Assembly: GCA_015179025.1 (NCBI GenBank)
Contig: WHUX01000234.1
Coordinates: 1 to 64,000, forward strand
Reading direction: 5' to 3'
Length of the DNA: 64,000 bases
Origin: Terfezia claveryi
Taxonomy: Eukaryota; Ascomycota; Pezizomycetes; Pezizales; Pezizaceae
Shown here: one piece after another, positions 1-12,800 of the stretch
Layout: each line of letters starts with the position of its first letter
How positions within the stretch are numbered: position 1 is the stretch's first letter
Notes under the pieces: generated by a model
Seen by the model: only the letters and a program-made list of their open reading frames with translations
Database searches by the model: none
Told to the model about the DNA's origin: nothing
Translations under genes and position numbers: made by a program

Positions 1-460
1 ATATATATTACAATACTGAACTCTATATATATCGCAGTACTACAACTATGATTTCCCAATATGACTATTACTAGGTTAGGCATTAAGTATTACAGTACTC
101 ATACATAACAGTAGGCTAAGCAAGGCTAAGCACTATCATGCTATCCCTCTTATTATCTATTATTTCATAGTCATTAGAAAGTCTATATTGTCAACCTTAG
201 TAATCAGGCTTAGCCACTATTATTTTCCGGTATCTATACTTTACTTACTCATACTTTTTTCCTTTACTCTTTATCCAATATCTTATAAAATTTCTAAGGC
301 ATATTATTATAAATATTAGAGTGAGTATTAGAGTGAGTATTAGAGTAATTATTAGAGTGATTATTATAGTGAAGTATTGTACAAGTATTAGAGCAAGTAT
401 TGTAATAAGTATTAGAGTAAGTATTAGAGTGATATTATATTTAACTAACTTTGTATATTA
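1..460. other. AT-rich intergenic DNA with degenerate short repeats
   Basis: No gene is visible. The stretch is very AT-rich and between about 318 and 432 holds a degenerate array of a 12-bp unit of the form GTATTAGAGTGA. It ends at the 9-bp target duplication of the 13-kb element. Confidence 0.6.
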
Positions 461-469
461 ACATTATAC
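461..469. repeat. Left target-site duplication, ACATTATAC
   Basis: This 9-bp sequence is repeated exactly at 13534-13542, directly outside the mirrored TGYTCTCG/CGAGAACA termini. It defines the element boundaries. Confidence 0.85.
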
Positions 470-624
470 TGCTCTCGTGACCAGACTCTTAGTACCTACG
501 CATAATTATTTTAGTGCTACAGTTAAGAGTCTGGTAGTAACCTACTCCGAAATTGCCACGCTAGTTCCTCCGAGCTCAGAGGAACTAGCGTGGAAACTAT
601 GCAATACGCTAGTGGCTTCGGAGC
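470..624. repeat. Left terminal inverted repeat with two hairpins
   Basis: TGCTCTCG starts the element. The first palindrome has arms CCAGACTCTTA (481-491) and TAAGAGTCTGG (524-534). The second is bounded by CTCCGAA (545-551) and TTCGGAG (617-623). It contains a perfect 15-bp stem (556-570 pairing with 579-593, CCACGCTAGTTCCTC) around an 8-nt loop. The same two-hairpin design recurs in mirror order at the right end. Confidence 0.85.
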
Positions 625-796
625 AGAATATGTAATACAGTATTTGTTTTGGAACGTAAATATTTATTTTTGAACATCTCAACAAAAACATCCTGGAACA
701 CGGCGAAATCTAGACTGCTAATCAGAACCAATAACCGTCTTCAAGTGCATCGGGAGATCAGTGAATTAGGTTATTGCAGAAATATAGTTTGCTGTT

Positions 797-3700
797 ATGG
801 ATAGTGAATAGGATGCAATTGCATTGGATGCTGAGGAGGAAATATGGGAACCGAGAGTCTTCAAGATTTGTGAATTACTGAGAAGCAGTAACATGGACCT
901 CAAACTATTTGTTACCAGATGCCTTGGAGCAAAGTCAAAGCGCATGCGAGAGAAGCAAAGGTCCTTTATAGACAATAATGGTGTCGAGGAGGTGTTTGAG
1001 GGGATGGTATCGGTAATCAATTGTAGCAGCAAAAGGAAACAGAACTCGGCAACAGCAATCTCCGAAGTAAAGAGGCGTTTAGGTGGGGGTGTCTGGAGGC
1101 TCGTTCAGCAAATTTTGGACCTTGAGTTGGGGGCCTATTGTAAGCAACCCATTGATAAATGCCCGGTACAGGCGATAACGCCTGACATTGCAACCAATTT
1201 CAACTTTGAAGAGCTTGGTGGGAGGTTTCGTCAGAACTGTCCGCGCCTATATGAGCTCATCAATGGAGTATGCTCAGTCGGAAGCGACAGAGATACGATG
1301 CTAGACAATTCGAATTTGAGAAAAAGGAAGAAGAGTGGTGGTGGTGGGGGTGAAAGGGGTAGAAAGAGTAAAAATAAATTGTTGATAAGTACTGTGGTTA
1401 TGAGCATGATTGCATTTGGGAGATCCAGGATGTGCAACAGTTTACAGACCCCGATTGGATATTATCTGCAGGCTTGCGGGGTTCCTAAAAGGGTGATCGG
1501 TGTTTTAAATCGAGTGGGCCTGAGTGTTGGATATACCACTATATGCGATGCTATGAAAGCTATGGGAAGCGCGAATGGAGAACGGATTAAGAAGCGTATC
1601 ATTCAGGGACATGCGTTCGGGCTTATGTGGGATAATAATGCGATGTTTGAGAATAAAACAGGACAAAGTGTGAAAAATCAAAGGGTGCTGACTCAGTATA
1701 CCTGCGCTGCTATGTGGTTCCTACATATACCGAAGCCAGAAGCACCTGAGAAAATTCGTCCAGTGGTTAGAGTCGAGACAGAAGAAATCCCAGAGAAGAG
1801 ATTGAGATCGGTAGAAGGTTTGGACAATGGAGAAGAGGCAGATGGCGAGGCCACGATTGGAGCGGATCTTAGAGATAATAGTTGTTGAGAATTTGATGAG
1901 AAGATGAGGATTTATATGGATCTTCAGGCATATGAAGAAGGGGTTCCTGGCCTAGACGGACGGTTCTTATTTGCTAGTTGTCCAGACTATACGAAAATCG
2001 ATAAATATTGGTTGTTGTCAAAGGACTCATATGCAGAGCATATGCCCAATAGGTTAGTTGTCCATTTGAGCGACATATTGTGGAAGTATTTTCCCATAGT
2101 CATGCAGGAGTTGGCTGCAAGGGAACCTGGGCACACCCGACCATCGTTTGAATGGATTCATAGGATTCCATGTGTAAGAATGGATGTTAATGCCTTTGAT
2201 ACCTTGGAGAAGGATGAGACGTCCATTCAAGGCAGTGCGGAAGTGATTGATAAACTGTTGGAGCAAACAGGATTGAGTTCGATAAGGTTGGCTGGGAGAG
2301 TGGTTCTTCATGTGGGAGATTTGGGAACTATGTTGAAAGTGTCAGCATTGAAGCAGCTACGTGTGAGAGACTTTGAGCATAACAAGTTAAATTACCTGGC
2401 AAAACTGGATGGGATTTTCCATTTAGAAATGGCGGCAGAAGACTTATTGTTTCGGGGACATTGGGGAAGAGAAGATGGAATGGACCCCGGCTCTCTATGT
2501 CAGTTGAAGCATGTTTTGGCGGTTAAAGGAGCTACGGCAGGGATGCCCGAATACAATGCCTGTAAGAGATTCACTAATATCTGCGGAGAGAGACATGCGT
2601 TAGCAGCGGTAGCGTCAGAATTGAAGGTATAAGAGACCTGGAATTTCGAGAATAGTATGCTAATATTGTTAAGGCAAGTTGTTTGTAGGAACTCGAGAGA
2701 GAGTTGAAAAAAGTAGATAATTACGTGGATTTGTGCAGGAAAGTCGTTCAAAGATTCTTAGTTCCTAGAACAGTGACAATTATGAGAGAGAAAGCAGAGA
2801 ATGCGGGTATTAAAGAGTGGGGATCAATGTTGAAGGAGAAGCATTTGAAGAAGGATAGACACGGAGATGAGCTTGATAGGAATGCATTCATAAAGAGGGT
2901 GGCTTATAGGGAAAGGGATTTAGCATATGAGAACTTTCTGTTGTTTTTGCAACATTATTTCGTGATAAGAGACTTGCATTATAATGTCAGGTAAGTTGTC
3001 CGATTGTAAGACATTTTTATCGTTTTGTTGGAGCAAATATCTATATGAAGTTGAGACATACTGATTCTCGTAGTGCTGGTGACTCGGGAGCTTTGCTAAA
3101 AAATATAGAACCTTTATGCGTGTGGTTCAGTGGGGCTGGGAAACATCATTATGCTAAGGCAACTGCAAATCTGTTAATCGATAAAGAGGTAGTTTGGATA
3201 GATAGATTCAGGTATATTTGGGATAACAATATCCTGGTCAATTTGAGTGGCCGAGAAATGAAATTCATGGGTATTGATAAGGTAAATGAGTTATTGGTGC
3301 GAAAAGTCAAAGATCAACATAATCCGAACAGGAACTGGCAAAGTAAGGTTTTTTTTTTGAAATCAGTATCCAGGAATGCATTCTTATTCCGGTCGGTGCA
3401 GGAGGCAGTACATCAGTCCGCTAGTAAGTACATCAGTCCGCTCGCTAGTAAGTATACTAGAAATTCGTAGGTACCAAGAAGCTTACGTATATGCAGGTGT
3501 TTTGGATATCTCCTATAAACATAGAACCGTGGACGATAAAGAGGATTGTAAAGTTGTTTTCAGGACGCTTTTGCAGCATGATGTATGTAATTTCCGAAAG
3601 GGACGCTGGAAAGCAGGTTCGGTTTATAATCCTGTTGAGATAAAGCCAGCCTTGGACCTATTTACACTTGGTGAACGGATAATCACACGAGGTTCCTTCC

Positions 3701-3978
3701 TTGATGACATAATGAAAGAAAGAGTGGGAGGAATAAGAGGAGATAATGATGCAAGCTCGGAATGTAGTGAAGATCGACTATTCCGTGAGGAGGAGGAGCG
3801 TTATCTGCGAGAACGACCTGGGGCCCCCGGTGATGAGTATGAGAATATAGATTTGGAAATGGAGCAGAATATGGATATGGCCCCGGAGGAAGAAAGAATA
3901 GGTTTGGTTGATATTAGAGAGGATTCGGAAGATGAAGAGGATAGTGATGTTAATTATGGTGAAGTGGAGTATGGATGA
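797..3978 (+). pseudogene. DUF6589-family protein, candidate transposase (nonsense codons)
   Basis: The reading frame opens at ATG 797 but has TAG at 809 and TGA at 1886; both flanking frames are continuous. An intron with GTATAA donor and TGCTAAT branch site fits 2627-2688. Two later junctions (near 2991-3044 and 3342-3470) are less clear. Diagnostic stretches are a GVPKRVIGVLNRVGLSVGYTT-type block (about codon 220), LMWDNNAMFE, VLHVGDLGT, HLEMA, a GDSGALL block, and the RNWQSK segment near the C-terminus, which ends in an acidic tail. This order matches the fungal DUF6589 family, whose biochemical role I do not know. Conserved Asp in WDNN and GD plus a downstream Glu would suit an RNase H-like DDE enzyme, which is inference. 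The gene is convergent with the helicase gene, with a hairpin between them. Confidence 0.75.
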
Positions 3979-4182
3979 GGAATTGAAGGTCAAGAGAGAT
4001 GGTGAGAAGGACAGAGAGAGGAGGAGGGATTTGAGATAAATAGTCTCGGGATGTCTGATGATGAAGATGCATTGAGCATGTCAGGGGATAGTGATTTGGG
4101 CAATGAGGGTTGATGAGATAAATGTATGGGATAAGGTATCACACAGAGTCGCTGAAAGGGCATAAGATGATGTCAGAGGTTT

Positions 4183-4228
4183 GTAATTTTGAGAGTCGGA
4201 TGGATTTTGGTTTGACTCTCGGAATTAC
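4183..4228. repeat. 46-nt hairpin between convergent genes (reverse copy)
   Basis: The arms GTAATTTTGAGAGTC and GACTCTCGGAATTAC flank a loop containing GGATGGATTTTGG. It is the reverse-oriented relative of the three hairpins at 7705-7906. It lies between the 3' ends of the DUF6589 gene and the helicase gene, which would suit a role in RNA 3' ends (inference). Confidence 0.8.
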
Positions 4229-4255
4229 TTGGTTGATTGTTTGTGTTGTACTCTC

Positions 4256-6803
4256 CTATCATTGGTTTTGTTCTTGGGTGCCTGCATTTCGTGGTCCTCG
4301 TCTCTTTTCTTTGTCTGAGCGAGTTTTTCTCTTCTTCATCAGCTGGGGATTGTGTGAATCTACTCGTTCTTGTGAGGCTTGCGCGGTTGATATTATGGGC
4401 ACATTAATGTGAATTGGATTCCCTAATATCTCTGTTAGTGGAAGGTGTTGTTCCGACTGCGTTTGGGTGTCCTCTAAAGTGTTTTGTATCATATACTGCT
4501 GATCGTTGACAATTGTTCGGATTCCGTCAAAGACCTGGTCGAAGAACTCTTGTTTCATTTTCCCATTATAGGTAGCAGGCCTTTTCGATAAAGTTTGATG
4601 AACTTGGTCTGGTTGTTTTATCTTAGGTGCTCGTGCCACGATCGCTTCGGTTTCTTTTTGAGTTAAGAGAGCACTCGCAGATTATGGTACAAATCTGTTA
4701 TTCCCTTTCTGATCCTTCCAATGCTAATTTCGCAGAGTGATTATATGTTCATACAGTGCCTCCTTAGTGCGCTCCGGTAGCTTCGTAGGCCGAGTTCCCT
4801 TTGTTTTGACAACAGTTCCCGATGTGTAAACTGTCATCGGAATCAAACATTTGATCTCAGAAGGGATATCATCTTGCATGCAATGATTACAGTATGGATG
4901 GGTATGAGGATGTGTTGAGGTATCATTGAAATAGTTAAGAATGATATGCCGTCTATACTTGGCAGTATTAATAAAGGAGAGTATAGCTCTGCAGATTAAT
5001 GGTAGCTTCAGTGCTTGTGTCTTTTGGGAGGTACCTGGTTGTACAGATTTGGTAAAACCAGGTTTGTCTTGCGATGCTTCAACAGCACCAGAACCTGAGT
5101 GGGTCGCTTCACTAAATAACTCACCTAGTGCATCTGCTTTGCGTTTCTGTGACCGTGGAGCCGTTGAAGAAGTAAGGCCCATATCAAAGCGGATAATATC
5201 CTGAGATACTTGTTCATAAAGGGGATCATCTCATGCTCTTTTATAAATCTGAGCATTACTGTCATGGTTTCTGATAATCTCGGCGTAGGGAGTATAGAAA
5301 AGGATACCAATGCCCTGGATTTCTGGGTCCCTTACAGCACGACCGAAGCATTGATAGAGTGTAGTTAGGTTGTATCTTGGGGACAATCTCCACTGTATAA
5401 TTCGTTCTATATCTCGCACATCAATACCCATACCACATGCCTCTGTACAGACAAGTATACGACATATACCCTCTATGAATCTCTGCAAATTATATTCTCT
5501 TTTCTCGCTTGTTATAGCAGTGCATACTCTAATATAGCCTCTGGATATTCTTCGAACATATGCTTAGGTATAAGCTTGGATAGCTCTGTTGCAATATTGC
5601 ACGCATCTCGGAGGCCATCAACGAATACCATGGTATTCAGAATATTGATTTGGTGAGTGGAGTAATAGATATCAACCTACGAGGTATCAAAAACTTGATT
5701 TCCTCAAACTTATGTAATGGAGAATGAATGGGATATGCAAACAGACAGAGGTTCTCTCTGTTAATTGATCATTGTATTAGATCACATTGTTTAGGCATGC
5801 GCAGGGCTGTATGTATGAATCCCTGGACATGTAGAGAGATAGTTGCTGATAACCCCATGAAAGTGACTTTGGGAAAGAAAATTCGTAATAACCCAACACC
5901 TGTATAATCTGCTCTGAAGTTCCTCCATTGATGGCAGAGATGCACCTCATCTATTACGAAACCCAACAGTCGAGAAGAGAATACCTTTGACTTGGCGAAT
6001 CTCAGAAATATTTCATTGTTCCTGGTCAATACTTCTAGACAAACGAAGACGACTTGGTAATAGCCGGAAATGATTTTGCTGACTATCGTAGGATCAACTT
6101 GAATGGATTTAGCGTTCAAAGAGATAGCCTTGAGTCCATACCTCCGTGCCGTTGAGACCTGTATATCCTCGTTAACCCGAGAACGGAAGAGTTTCGGCTT
6201 CAACTCACATGAGAATCTTGTAGAGCAATCAGAGGTGTTAAAACTATAATTGTCCGCTCTAGTGCACACAAAGCTGCTAATATAAAGCAGAATGTCTTCC
6301 CGTCCCCAGTTCTAGATATAACAATCTGATCTTTGCCCTCTAGGAATCGGGCTGCTGCCTCGACTTGCCAGGATATAGCTCGAAGTGTAACCCCACATGC
6401 CATGCTAGTTTGCGCTGCCACTTGCCCAATCGTAGCCTTGATGCCACTGAAAATGGAGAGGTCCGAAGGCAACTCATCCGACCGTTTGAAAAGCTCCCCG
6501 GAAAACGATTTTAAAGTGAGGCTGTTATTACTTACCTCGCCCTCGGATGCCATAGGTACTCCGAAGCCTATGTCTAGGGTTGATGTTGAGTTGTACGCTG
6601 TTTGATACAGGTATTGAAGCGGACTGCAAAATGTCAGTTGAGTACAACAATCCAAAATGCCAAGCCCGCCATACCCATGCCCCAAGATCTATCACGAAAC
6701 AGGTGGAGTGAATCAATTCTCTAGAAACAGATCCACTTGAGCCCAATTGCTCTCGGAGAATCTTCATAAATATTTCAATATTAAGGCCAAATTTCTGGCC
6801 CAA
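4256..6803 (-). pseudogene. RecQ-like DNA helicase (several nonsense codons)
   Basis: Superfamily 2 helicase motifs appear in order on the minus strand. They are Walker A RTGDGKT (about 6300), TPLIAL, DEVH box VIDEVHLCHQW (about 5950), MGLSAT (motif III), a TMVFVDGLRDA motif IV, ACGMGID (motif V) and QCFGRAVRD (motif VI, about 5340). A KYRRHIILNYF...YCNHC segment (about 4880-4960) resembles the RecQ zinc-binding domain, with Tyr where the first Cys is expected. A lysine-rich tail follows. Introns fit at about 6449-6539 (GTAAGT...TTTCAG), 6169-6216 (GTGAGT...ATACAG) and 5478-5522 (GTATGC...TTGCAG). In-frame stops at 5231 and 4724 and a TAA near 4684 fall where CGA, CAG and CAA would restore the frame. 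A helicase inside a DNA transposon could unwind ends or replication intermediates (inference). Confidence 0.8.
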
Positions 6804-6807
6804 GAAA

Positions 6808-7616
6808 CCCCTCCTCCGAGGTCAAATCACCACTCCCAAGCTATAATATAGGATAGTTGTGATCCTATGCATCACCGCTAATAACCCCCCCGCGAACAGA
6901 GCAACCCATTATGTACGTACATCTCGAGTCCGGAATAGCTTTCTAGCTTTCTAGTTTTATAGATCACTATGAATAGGAAAAGAAAAGCCTCCTCCGAGGT
7001 CAAATCACCACTCCTAAGCTATAATATAGTAGATAGTTGTGATCCTATGCATCACCGCTAATAAACCCCCTGCGAACAGAGCAACCCATCATGTACGTAC
7101 ATCTCGAGTCCGGAATAGCTTTCTATCTTTCTAGTTTTATAGATCACTATGAATAGGAAAAGAAAAGCCTCCTCCGAGGTCAAATCACCACTCCCAAGCT
7201 ATAATATAGTGGATAGTTGTGATCCTATACATCACCGCTAATAAACCCCCCGCGAACAGAGCAACCCATCATGTATGTACATCTCGAGTCCGGAATAGCT
7301 TTCTAGCTTTCTAGTTTTATAGATCACTATGAATAGGAAAAGAAAAGCCTCCTCCGAGGTCAAATCACCACTCCCAAGCTATAATATAGTAGCTAGTTGT
7401 GATCCTATGCATCACCGCTAATAAACCCCCCGCGAACAGAGCAACCCATCATGTACATACATCTCGAGTCCGGAATAGCTTTCTAGCTTTCTAGTTTTAT
7501 AGATCACTATGAATAGGAAAAGAAAAGCCTCCTCCGAGGTCAAATCACTACTCCCAAGCTATAATATAGTGGATAGTTGTGATCCTATGCATCACCGCAT
7601 CTAGAGTCCGGAATGT
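6808..7616. repeat. Tandem repeat, about 180 bp, 4.5 copies
   Basis: Copies starting CCTCCTCCGAGGTCAAATCA occur at 6810, 6988, 7168, 7348 and 7528, with steps of 178-180 bp and few differences. The last copy is cut after about 90 bp. The array lies directly upstream of the helicase gene and downstream of the glycine-rich gene. It could be a promoter array or protein-binding iterons; the sequence alone does not decide. Confidence 0.9.
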
Positions 7617-7704
7617 TAATATAAAAACGCTGAACTTTTCCTCATTCCACTCTCACCTTTCCATCTAACACTTTGTATAGATTCTCCCATGTCTAGCCCA
7701 GAAT

Positions 7705-7906
7705 GTAATATTGAGAGTCGAACCAAAATCCGTCCGACTCTCAATATTACAAGCTACTACCCACAAAGGCACCTAGTGTAATGTAATATTGAGAGTCAAA
7801 CCAAAATCCGTCCGAATCTCAATATTACAAGCTACTACCCACAAAGGTACCGAGTGTAATGTAATATTGAGAGTCGAACCAAAATCCGTCCGACTCTCAA
7901 TATTAC
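7705..7906. repeat. Three 46-nt hairpins at exact 78-bp spacing
   Basis: The hairpins are at 7705-7750, 7783-7828 and 7861-7906. Each has 15-bp arms GTAATATTGAGAGTC / GACTCTCAATATTAC around a loop close to GAACCAAAATCCGTCC; the middle copy has arm mismatches. They lie just downstream of the 3' end of the minus-strand glycine-rich gene. Confidence 0.9.
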
Positions 7907-8066
7907 AAGCTACTACCTACAAAGACACAATGAGGGTTATAACGACAAACTAAAATCAATTCTGTTCCCAAAAATTCAAACAATAACTAAACATTCAAAA
8001 AACTAAATTGTCTCCATTCCCTCCACGCTTTACATCCTCCTTAACACTTCCAAGAAAAATCCCCCT

Positions 8067-9437
8067 TTATTCCACATCTCCGTCTTCATCGTTGGTAGTT
8101 TCCTCCTTAACTGGAACTGCTTTCATTCTCAATCCACTGATGAGCATTCTCAAACGGCGTGCAATTCGGTCTCCAGGTACCCACTCATCTTCATTCTGAC
8201 TGCCAACTGTACCAAGCATCTCTTTAATCTTCTCAATAAGCTCGATGTCCTCCTTTGTTTCTTCATCCAAGGCCCTCATTTCTTCAGGTAGTGCTACTTC
8301 CAGTAATCTCAGGATTTCTGGATCACAATCTTCATCTTCTGCATTCTCAAATCGTACTTTTTGATATGCTAGGAGTTTCATCTCTGGTGTCCTCTCTCTT
8401 TTTCTCTTTGTTAACTCCCCTCCCTGTCGGGACCTTACTCCCGCCCTCTTACTACTTCTCTTGGTTCCTGTGGCTACTCCTCCACCCTGTGCTACCTCTT
8501 GACTTCCTCCTACCCCTTGACTTCCTCCAGCTGCTACCCCTTGATTTCCTCCAGCTGCTACCCCTTGACTTCCTCCACTTGGTGCCACTGGACTTCCTCC
8601 ACTTGGTGCCGCCCCCCTTGGTCCTGGTCCTCCTTGTATTCCAGCTTGTCTTGCTTCAGCATTCTGGACTAGTTGACTCGTATTCGTTACTCCTTGTGCC
8701 TCGCCAATACTTGTCATCTTTACCACGTATCCTGCATGGTATTTCTTTTGTTCGGCAGGCAACACAGGTGGTAGTTCTCTATCCTGTAGCACCTATCTGA
8801 TGTCTTCGACCATGAGCCAATCGTCCTTCTGTGTTCTTGGCGTGCTTTTTCTATCCTCAATCTCTATTACAAAGCGTGGTAGAATGTCTCTCACTAGGTC
8901 CATTCCATGATCGAATGATAGTTGTTCCGCTGCAAGAGAGCATTGTCGAGCGAACTCGACAGAAGGCCAAGGCGGGTGAAGCTTGTCTAGCAATGCTATC
9001 CAGTTCGGACCCCAAAACTTTTCTGTTAGCATATTGTAGTTCTGACACCATTTCACTGATGCCTTGTACACCTGGCCAAACTTGTTTAGTTCATCTATCC
9101 TAAGTTCATCTCGAGCATCTTCTCTTGTAACACCCCATGCTTGTAATTCCGCCTCCGTTGCAGCTTCTATTAGTGTCGACTATGCTGCAGCCAACGCTCC
9201 AACTATTTCCCCCGCTTGTCGTGTTAATCTAGCAATTCCCTTGAGAAAGTTCCATTGTTCCTTTCCCCCAATAATTGACTTTACCGCACCCTCAAATTGC
9301 GTGTTCACCGTGATCTCACTCCTCATCATTTCCGTGAACTTTACTTGTAGTTCCCCTGCTGCGATAGTTATCGGGCAAGATATAGCTGTAGATCCCGACA
9401 TTGTTTCTGTGATTTCCTGAATGCAAATGAAGTGCAA
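8067..9437 (-). pseudogene. Glycine/glutamine-repeat protein of the 13-kb element
   Basis: One minus-strand frame of about 456 codons runs from 9437 (or the ATG at 9401) to 8067. It is broken only by two TAG codons (9180 and 8793), both explained by CAG-to-TAG change. The N-terminal half is helical without recognised motifs. The middle holds short Gly-rich repeats (GGSQGVAAGGNQGVAAGG), followed by a basic KRSSKRAG...KRKRE patch that could be a nuclear localisation signal, and an acidic C-terminus. I do not recognise the family. Its place inside the element and its lack of introns suggest a transposon accessory protein. Confidence 0.6.
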
Positions 9438-9832
9438 GCGTAGTAGTGTGAGGGATGATTATCGAAATATGAGATTCGCTTGCTGTATGATCAGTTCTAA
9501 AGATCGAAAGGGTAACTCCTCACCCCCTCCCTACTTATATTAACATATTTCAGGCCAAAACCCGGGCCAAAATACAAACAAAAATCTAGACAAAAAACTT
9601 CAAATGCAGTTGGCCTGATGCACAAGGCCATAATGAAAAATCTCCGCACTAGAACGACAAACAAAACACAAACACCCTCCTAGTGTATCCCGTTGCTAGC
9701 GCGTGCATACCTAGCCCGTTTTCGCAGGTATTAGCGTTCTTATAAGCATAAGCGTGCACATTCTCAACGATGATCTAAACACAAATTCCGTCCCCTGTGT
9801 GCATAACCCTGCGCATCTTTGGTAAACAAAAA

Positions 9833-12800
9833 ATGGCGAGTCCCTCAGTAAAGCGGAAGGTCTCACAGCCTGCAGTTAGGCCACAGACTAGAAGCAAGCG
9901 TTCCAAAACCGACGACACTCTACCAGCACCAGTGCCAGTGCATTTGGGGCTTATTGATCCAGACGGCTATATCAATGATGATAGCATATTGGAAGCCTTC
10001 ATGCCCGCTGAAATGACGAAATGGTTACCGAAGCCTCTCGTAGACATGCTGGTATCCTCGGTCGTATGTATGCCCTTGCTGTCAGTTGTGTATTGTTTTT
10101 TTTTGGTGGGTGGGATGATCTTGGATTTCACTGACCACATACATTTTAGAGTCCCGAAGAATGGAGAGCGAAAGCAGGATGGTTGATCGCTATGGTGTGG
10201 TATAAAGTCCACAACTTTAGTAATTCATTCTTGGAAGAGATGCTCCAGACTATTAGACCAGCAAGAGATGGTGTAATAGATGTGACCTCGGAGAAGCATA
10301 CTTTATTGGATTACCAGAAACAATTACAAAATGGATTCTTCGAGGTTTTGTTGAAGTTAGCACGCTATTGGACCAATGGGACTATTGGAAAGGAATATAC
10401 TCGCACCCTGCGCAGTGAGAGGGAAAGAAAGTTACGTTTATCTAAACTCAAGGTTACGGATGTGGAAAGTTGGTTGGAATTGGGACATAAGGTAGTTCAG
10501 GATTCTCTTGATTGGGGTATTAAGCTAACTAGTTTTGTATTACAGGATTATTATGCGATCTGGTACCCGGTCACCTTCGTGACAGATGCTCTACTATGGC
10601 TCACACCCGGAAATTTTGGAAGATCCACTGATAGCGCTGCGAGAGGCTCTGACCAAGAATTGCGGCTTTCTACACTTGCAATGCTGGTCAGGGTCATCAC
10701 AGTGCTAAGTACAGGCAAGGTCAACCAACAAGCTATCAGTAATGCCGCCCGAATTAGAATCTTTGACGCAACAGCGTCGCGGGATATTGGTGAGTGGCCT
10801 TCGTTGGTACCAAAGGCAGAGTGGCCACAGTCTGTAACTGCTTGGGAGTCAAGTGCTACGACCTATACAGCACATCAAAATTGTGAAGAGTATCACGCGA
10901 TGATCAAGAAAATTGAAGAAAAAGTGGAGAAGGAAAGAAAGGTTAGATCTTCTAGTGGGAATAAACTCGAAGATGATGGTGGGGACATCCAGCAAGTCCG
11001 AGGGAATGCAGATAAAGAAGAAGATGGAAGTGGAAAGGAAAGTGAAGTTGTTGAGGGGAATCCAGACAAACCCGAGAAATAAAATATAGAGACTATTCAG
11101 GTAGCGGATAGTGATGGAAGTGATGAGGGTCAAAAGGAATCGGTGAAGACTGTTGATCTTACTAGAGAGGATGGTGAAAACGTGGTGGCTCTCGAGGGGC
11201 AACAGGATAAAAATTTCTTCGAATTCATGAAAGGGGAAGAGCAACAGTTTCTCGAAGGAGGCCTTGAACACATTCCAGTCATGCCTATGGACCTAGGAAA
11301 TGAGTTTAGTGTAGAGACAGCAGGAGCTTTTGGAGAAGAGAAAATGACCAAATCGGGCCTAGTTACATTAGCTCAATTCACGGAGATCGAAAGGGAAAAC
11401 AAAGAAGATTGGGTATTGGACAATCGGATCGCTGAACTGTTGAGGCCTAGTTTGAGTTTGGCGGATATGGCAAAGTAAGTCTTTTGTTTCTCCTAATCAG
11501 GAGTTTGATGGAGAGTCATGCTGATGCATCTATTTGGTAGTTATGTGTCAGGTGAGGCAATTAGGATCGCATTGATGGGACCTATGGGGTGTGCACGGTG
11601 GGCAGCGCTAGCTTGTCAGGAGATTGTAAACCGCAATGATGAACTATGCTTGCTAGTCGACAAAAAAATTGAAAGATAGAAGCATATGGTCACGGAGTTG
11701 CAACTCTCGATGGACGAGGCCATTCAATCTGTGGAAAGGCTGAATTTGCTGAGGCAAGAGTTGAATAATAAGATTGAAGAGGCTCACAAAGAGCAGAAGA
11801 AATTTGCAGATACAAAAGAGTGGGCTGCGCAACAAAAGAATGCCAGGACAAGTGCTGCTGGAACCCTTGCCGGAGGTGGCGGAAGATTGGCTCGCTTGGG
11901 TAGCGCTACCATTGGATTGACTGTGAATGAGACTCCTAGGCGCCAAAGGGACTTTCACCGCAAGGAAAGTGTAGAAGTTAGTTCTAATTTCTCATTCAAG
12001 CGCGAAATTAAGCCTGAGAAGACTGTAATCAAGCGAGAGAAAACTGTAGATGCAGATGCGTTGATCAAGGCTCAGGAGGAAGGACGAAGGGATGTAAGGG
12101 ACAGAAGGGGCAGCCGTGGCTTTTTGAAAACTAGGAATTGGAGTCCCGATAAAGAAAGCATGAGTAGCGGAGATGAAGAAGAGGACTATGTGAATGACTA
12201 CGAATATGGAAGAAGCCGCAGAGATGGTTACGCTCAAGGGCCAAAGCGTGGAAGGGGAGAACCAAAGCGTGGAAGGGAAGAATATAGAGATGGCCGACAA
12301 GGAAGTGGTTACTATAGAAGTGAACGCCGGGAAGGTCGCGCTGGATACGATGATGATAATTCCGACTGGTATTCACCTGAAAGCGGTGATTACCATAACC
12401 TTGACAGAAGATCCCATTATTCGAGTAGCAGAAGGGATGGCGATCGACATCATACTGACCATCTAGTCAGATATCGTCATTGGAGTGATTATGGTTCCCC
12501 TAGACATGGAGACCAGCGTAAAGGAGATCATGATCGGGGAAGGTGTCGGGAAAACGAAGAGGGAAGGGATAGAGCCAAGGGAAAGGAAGATAGGCTCAGA
12601 GCAAGAAGTGGAAGCCTTATGCCTCAGAGGGAATGGTACGGGGGGAGGAACAAAGAACTACGTCATGATCGTGATAGATCTGGGTCTAATTCTCAAATTG
12701 TAGCCTCGGAAAATCCGAGAACAGCGAATATACTTACAATTCCAGGTGGGGACAAGGGTGAGGTAAATTCAACCACAAGTCCTGTAATGGAGGATAAGGG

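Noticed and set aside
4122..4412. Plus-strand 96-codon frame
   Set aside because: It overlaps the intergenic hairpin and the antisense of the helicase C-terminus; no motif.
4256..6803. Helitron helicase
   Set aside because: The motifs (DEVH, QCFGRAVRD, zinc-binding-like tail) are RecQ-type, no HUH Rep domain is present, and the element makes a 9-bp duplication.
7705..7906. CRISPR array (three palindromic repeats at equal spacing)
   Set aside because: Only three repeats, the intervening 32-bp segments are nearly identical, and the host is eukaryotic.
8255..8800. 181-codon Leu/Pro-rich plus-strand frame
   Set aside because: It is the antisense of the glycine-rich repeats of the minus-strand gene.
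12131..12703. Several frames opposite or beside the arginine-rich region
   Set aside because: Shadows caused by purine-rich coding sequence; the long plus-strand frame with matching introns is preferred.
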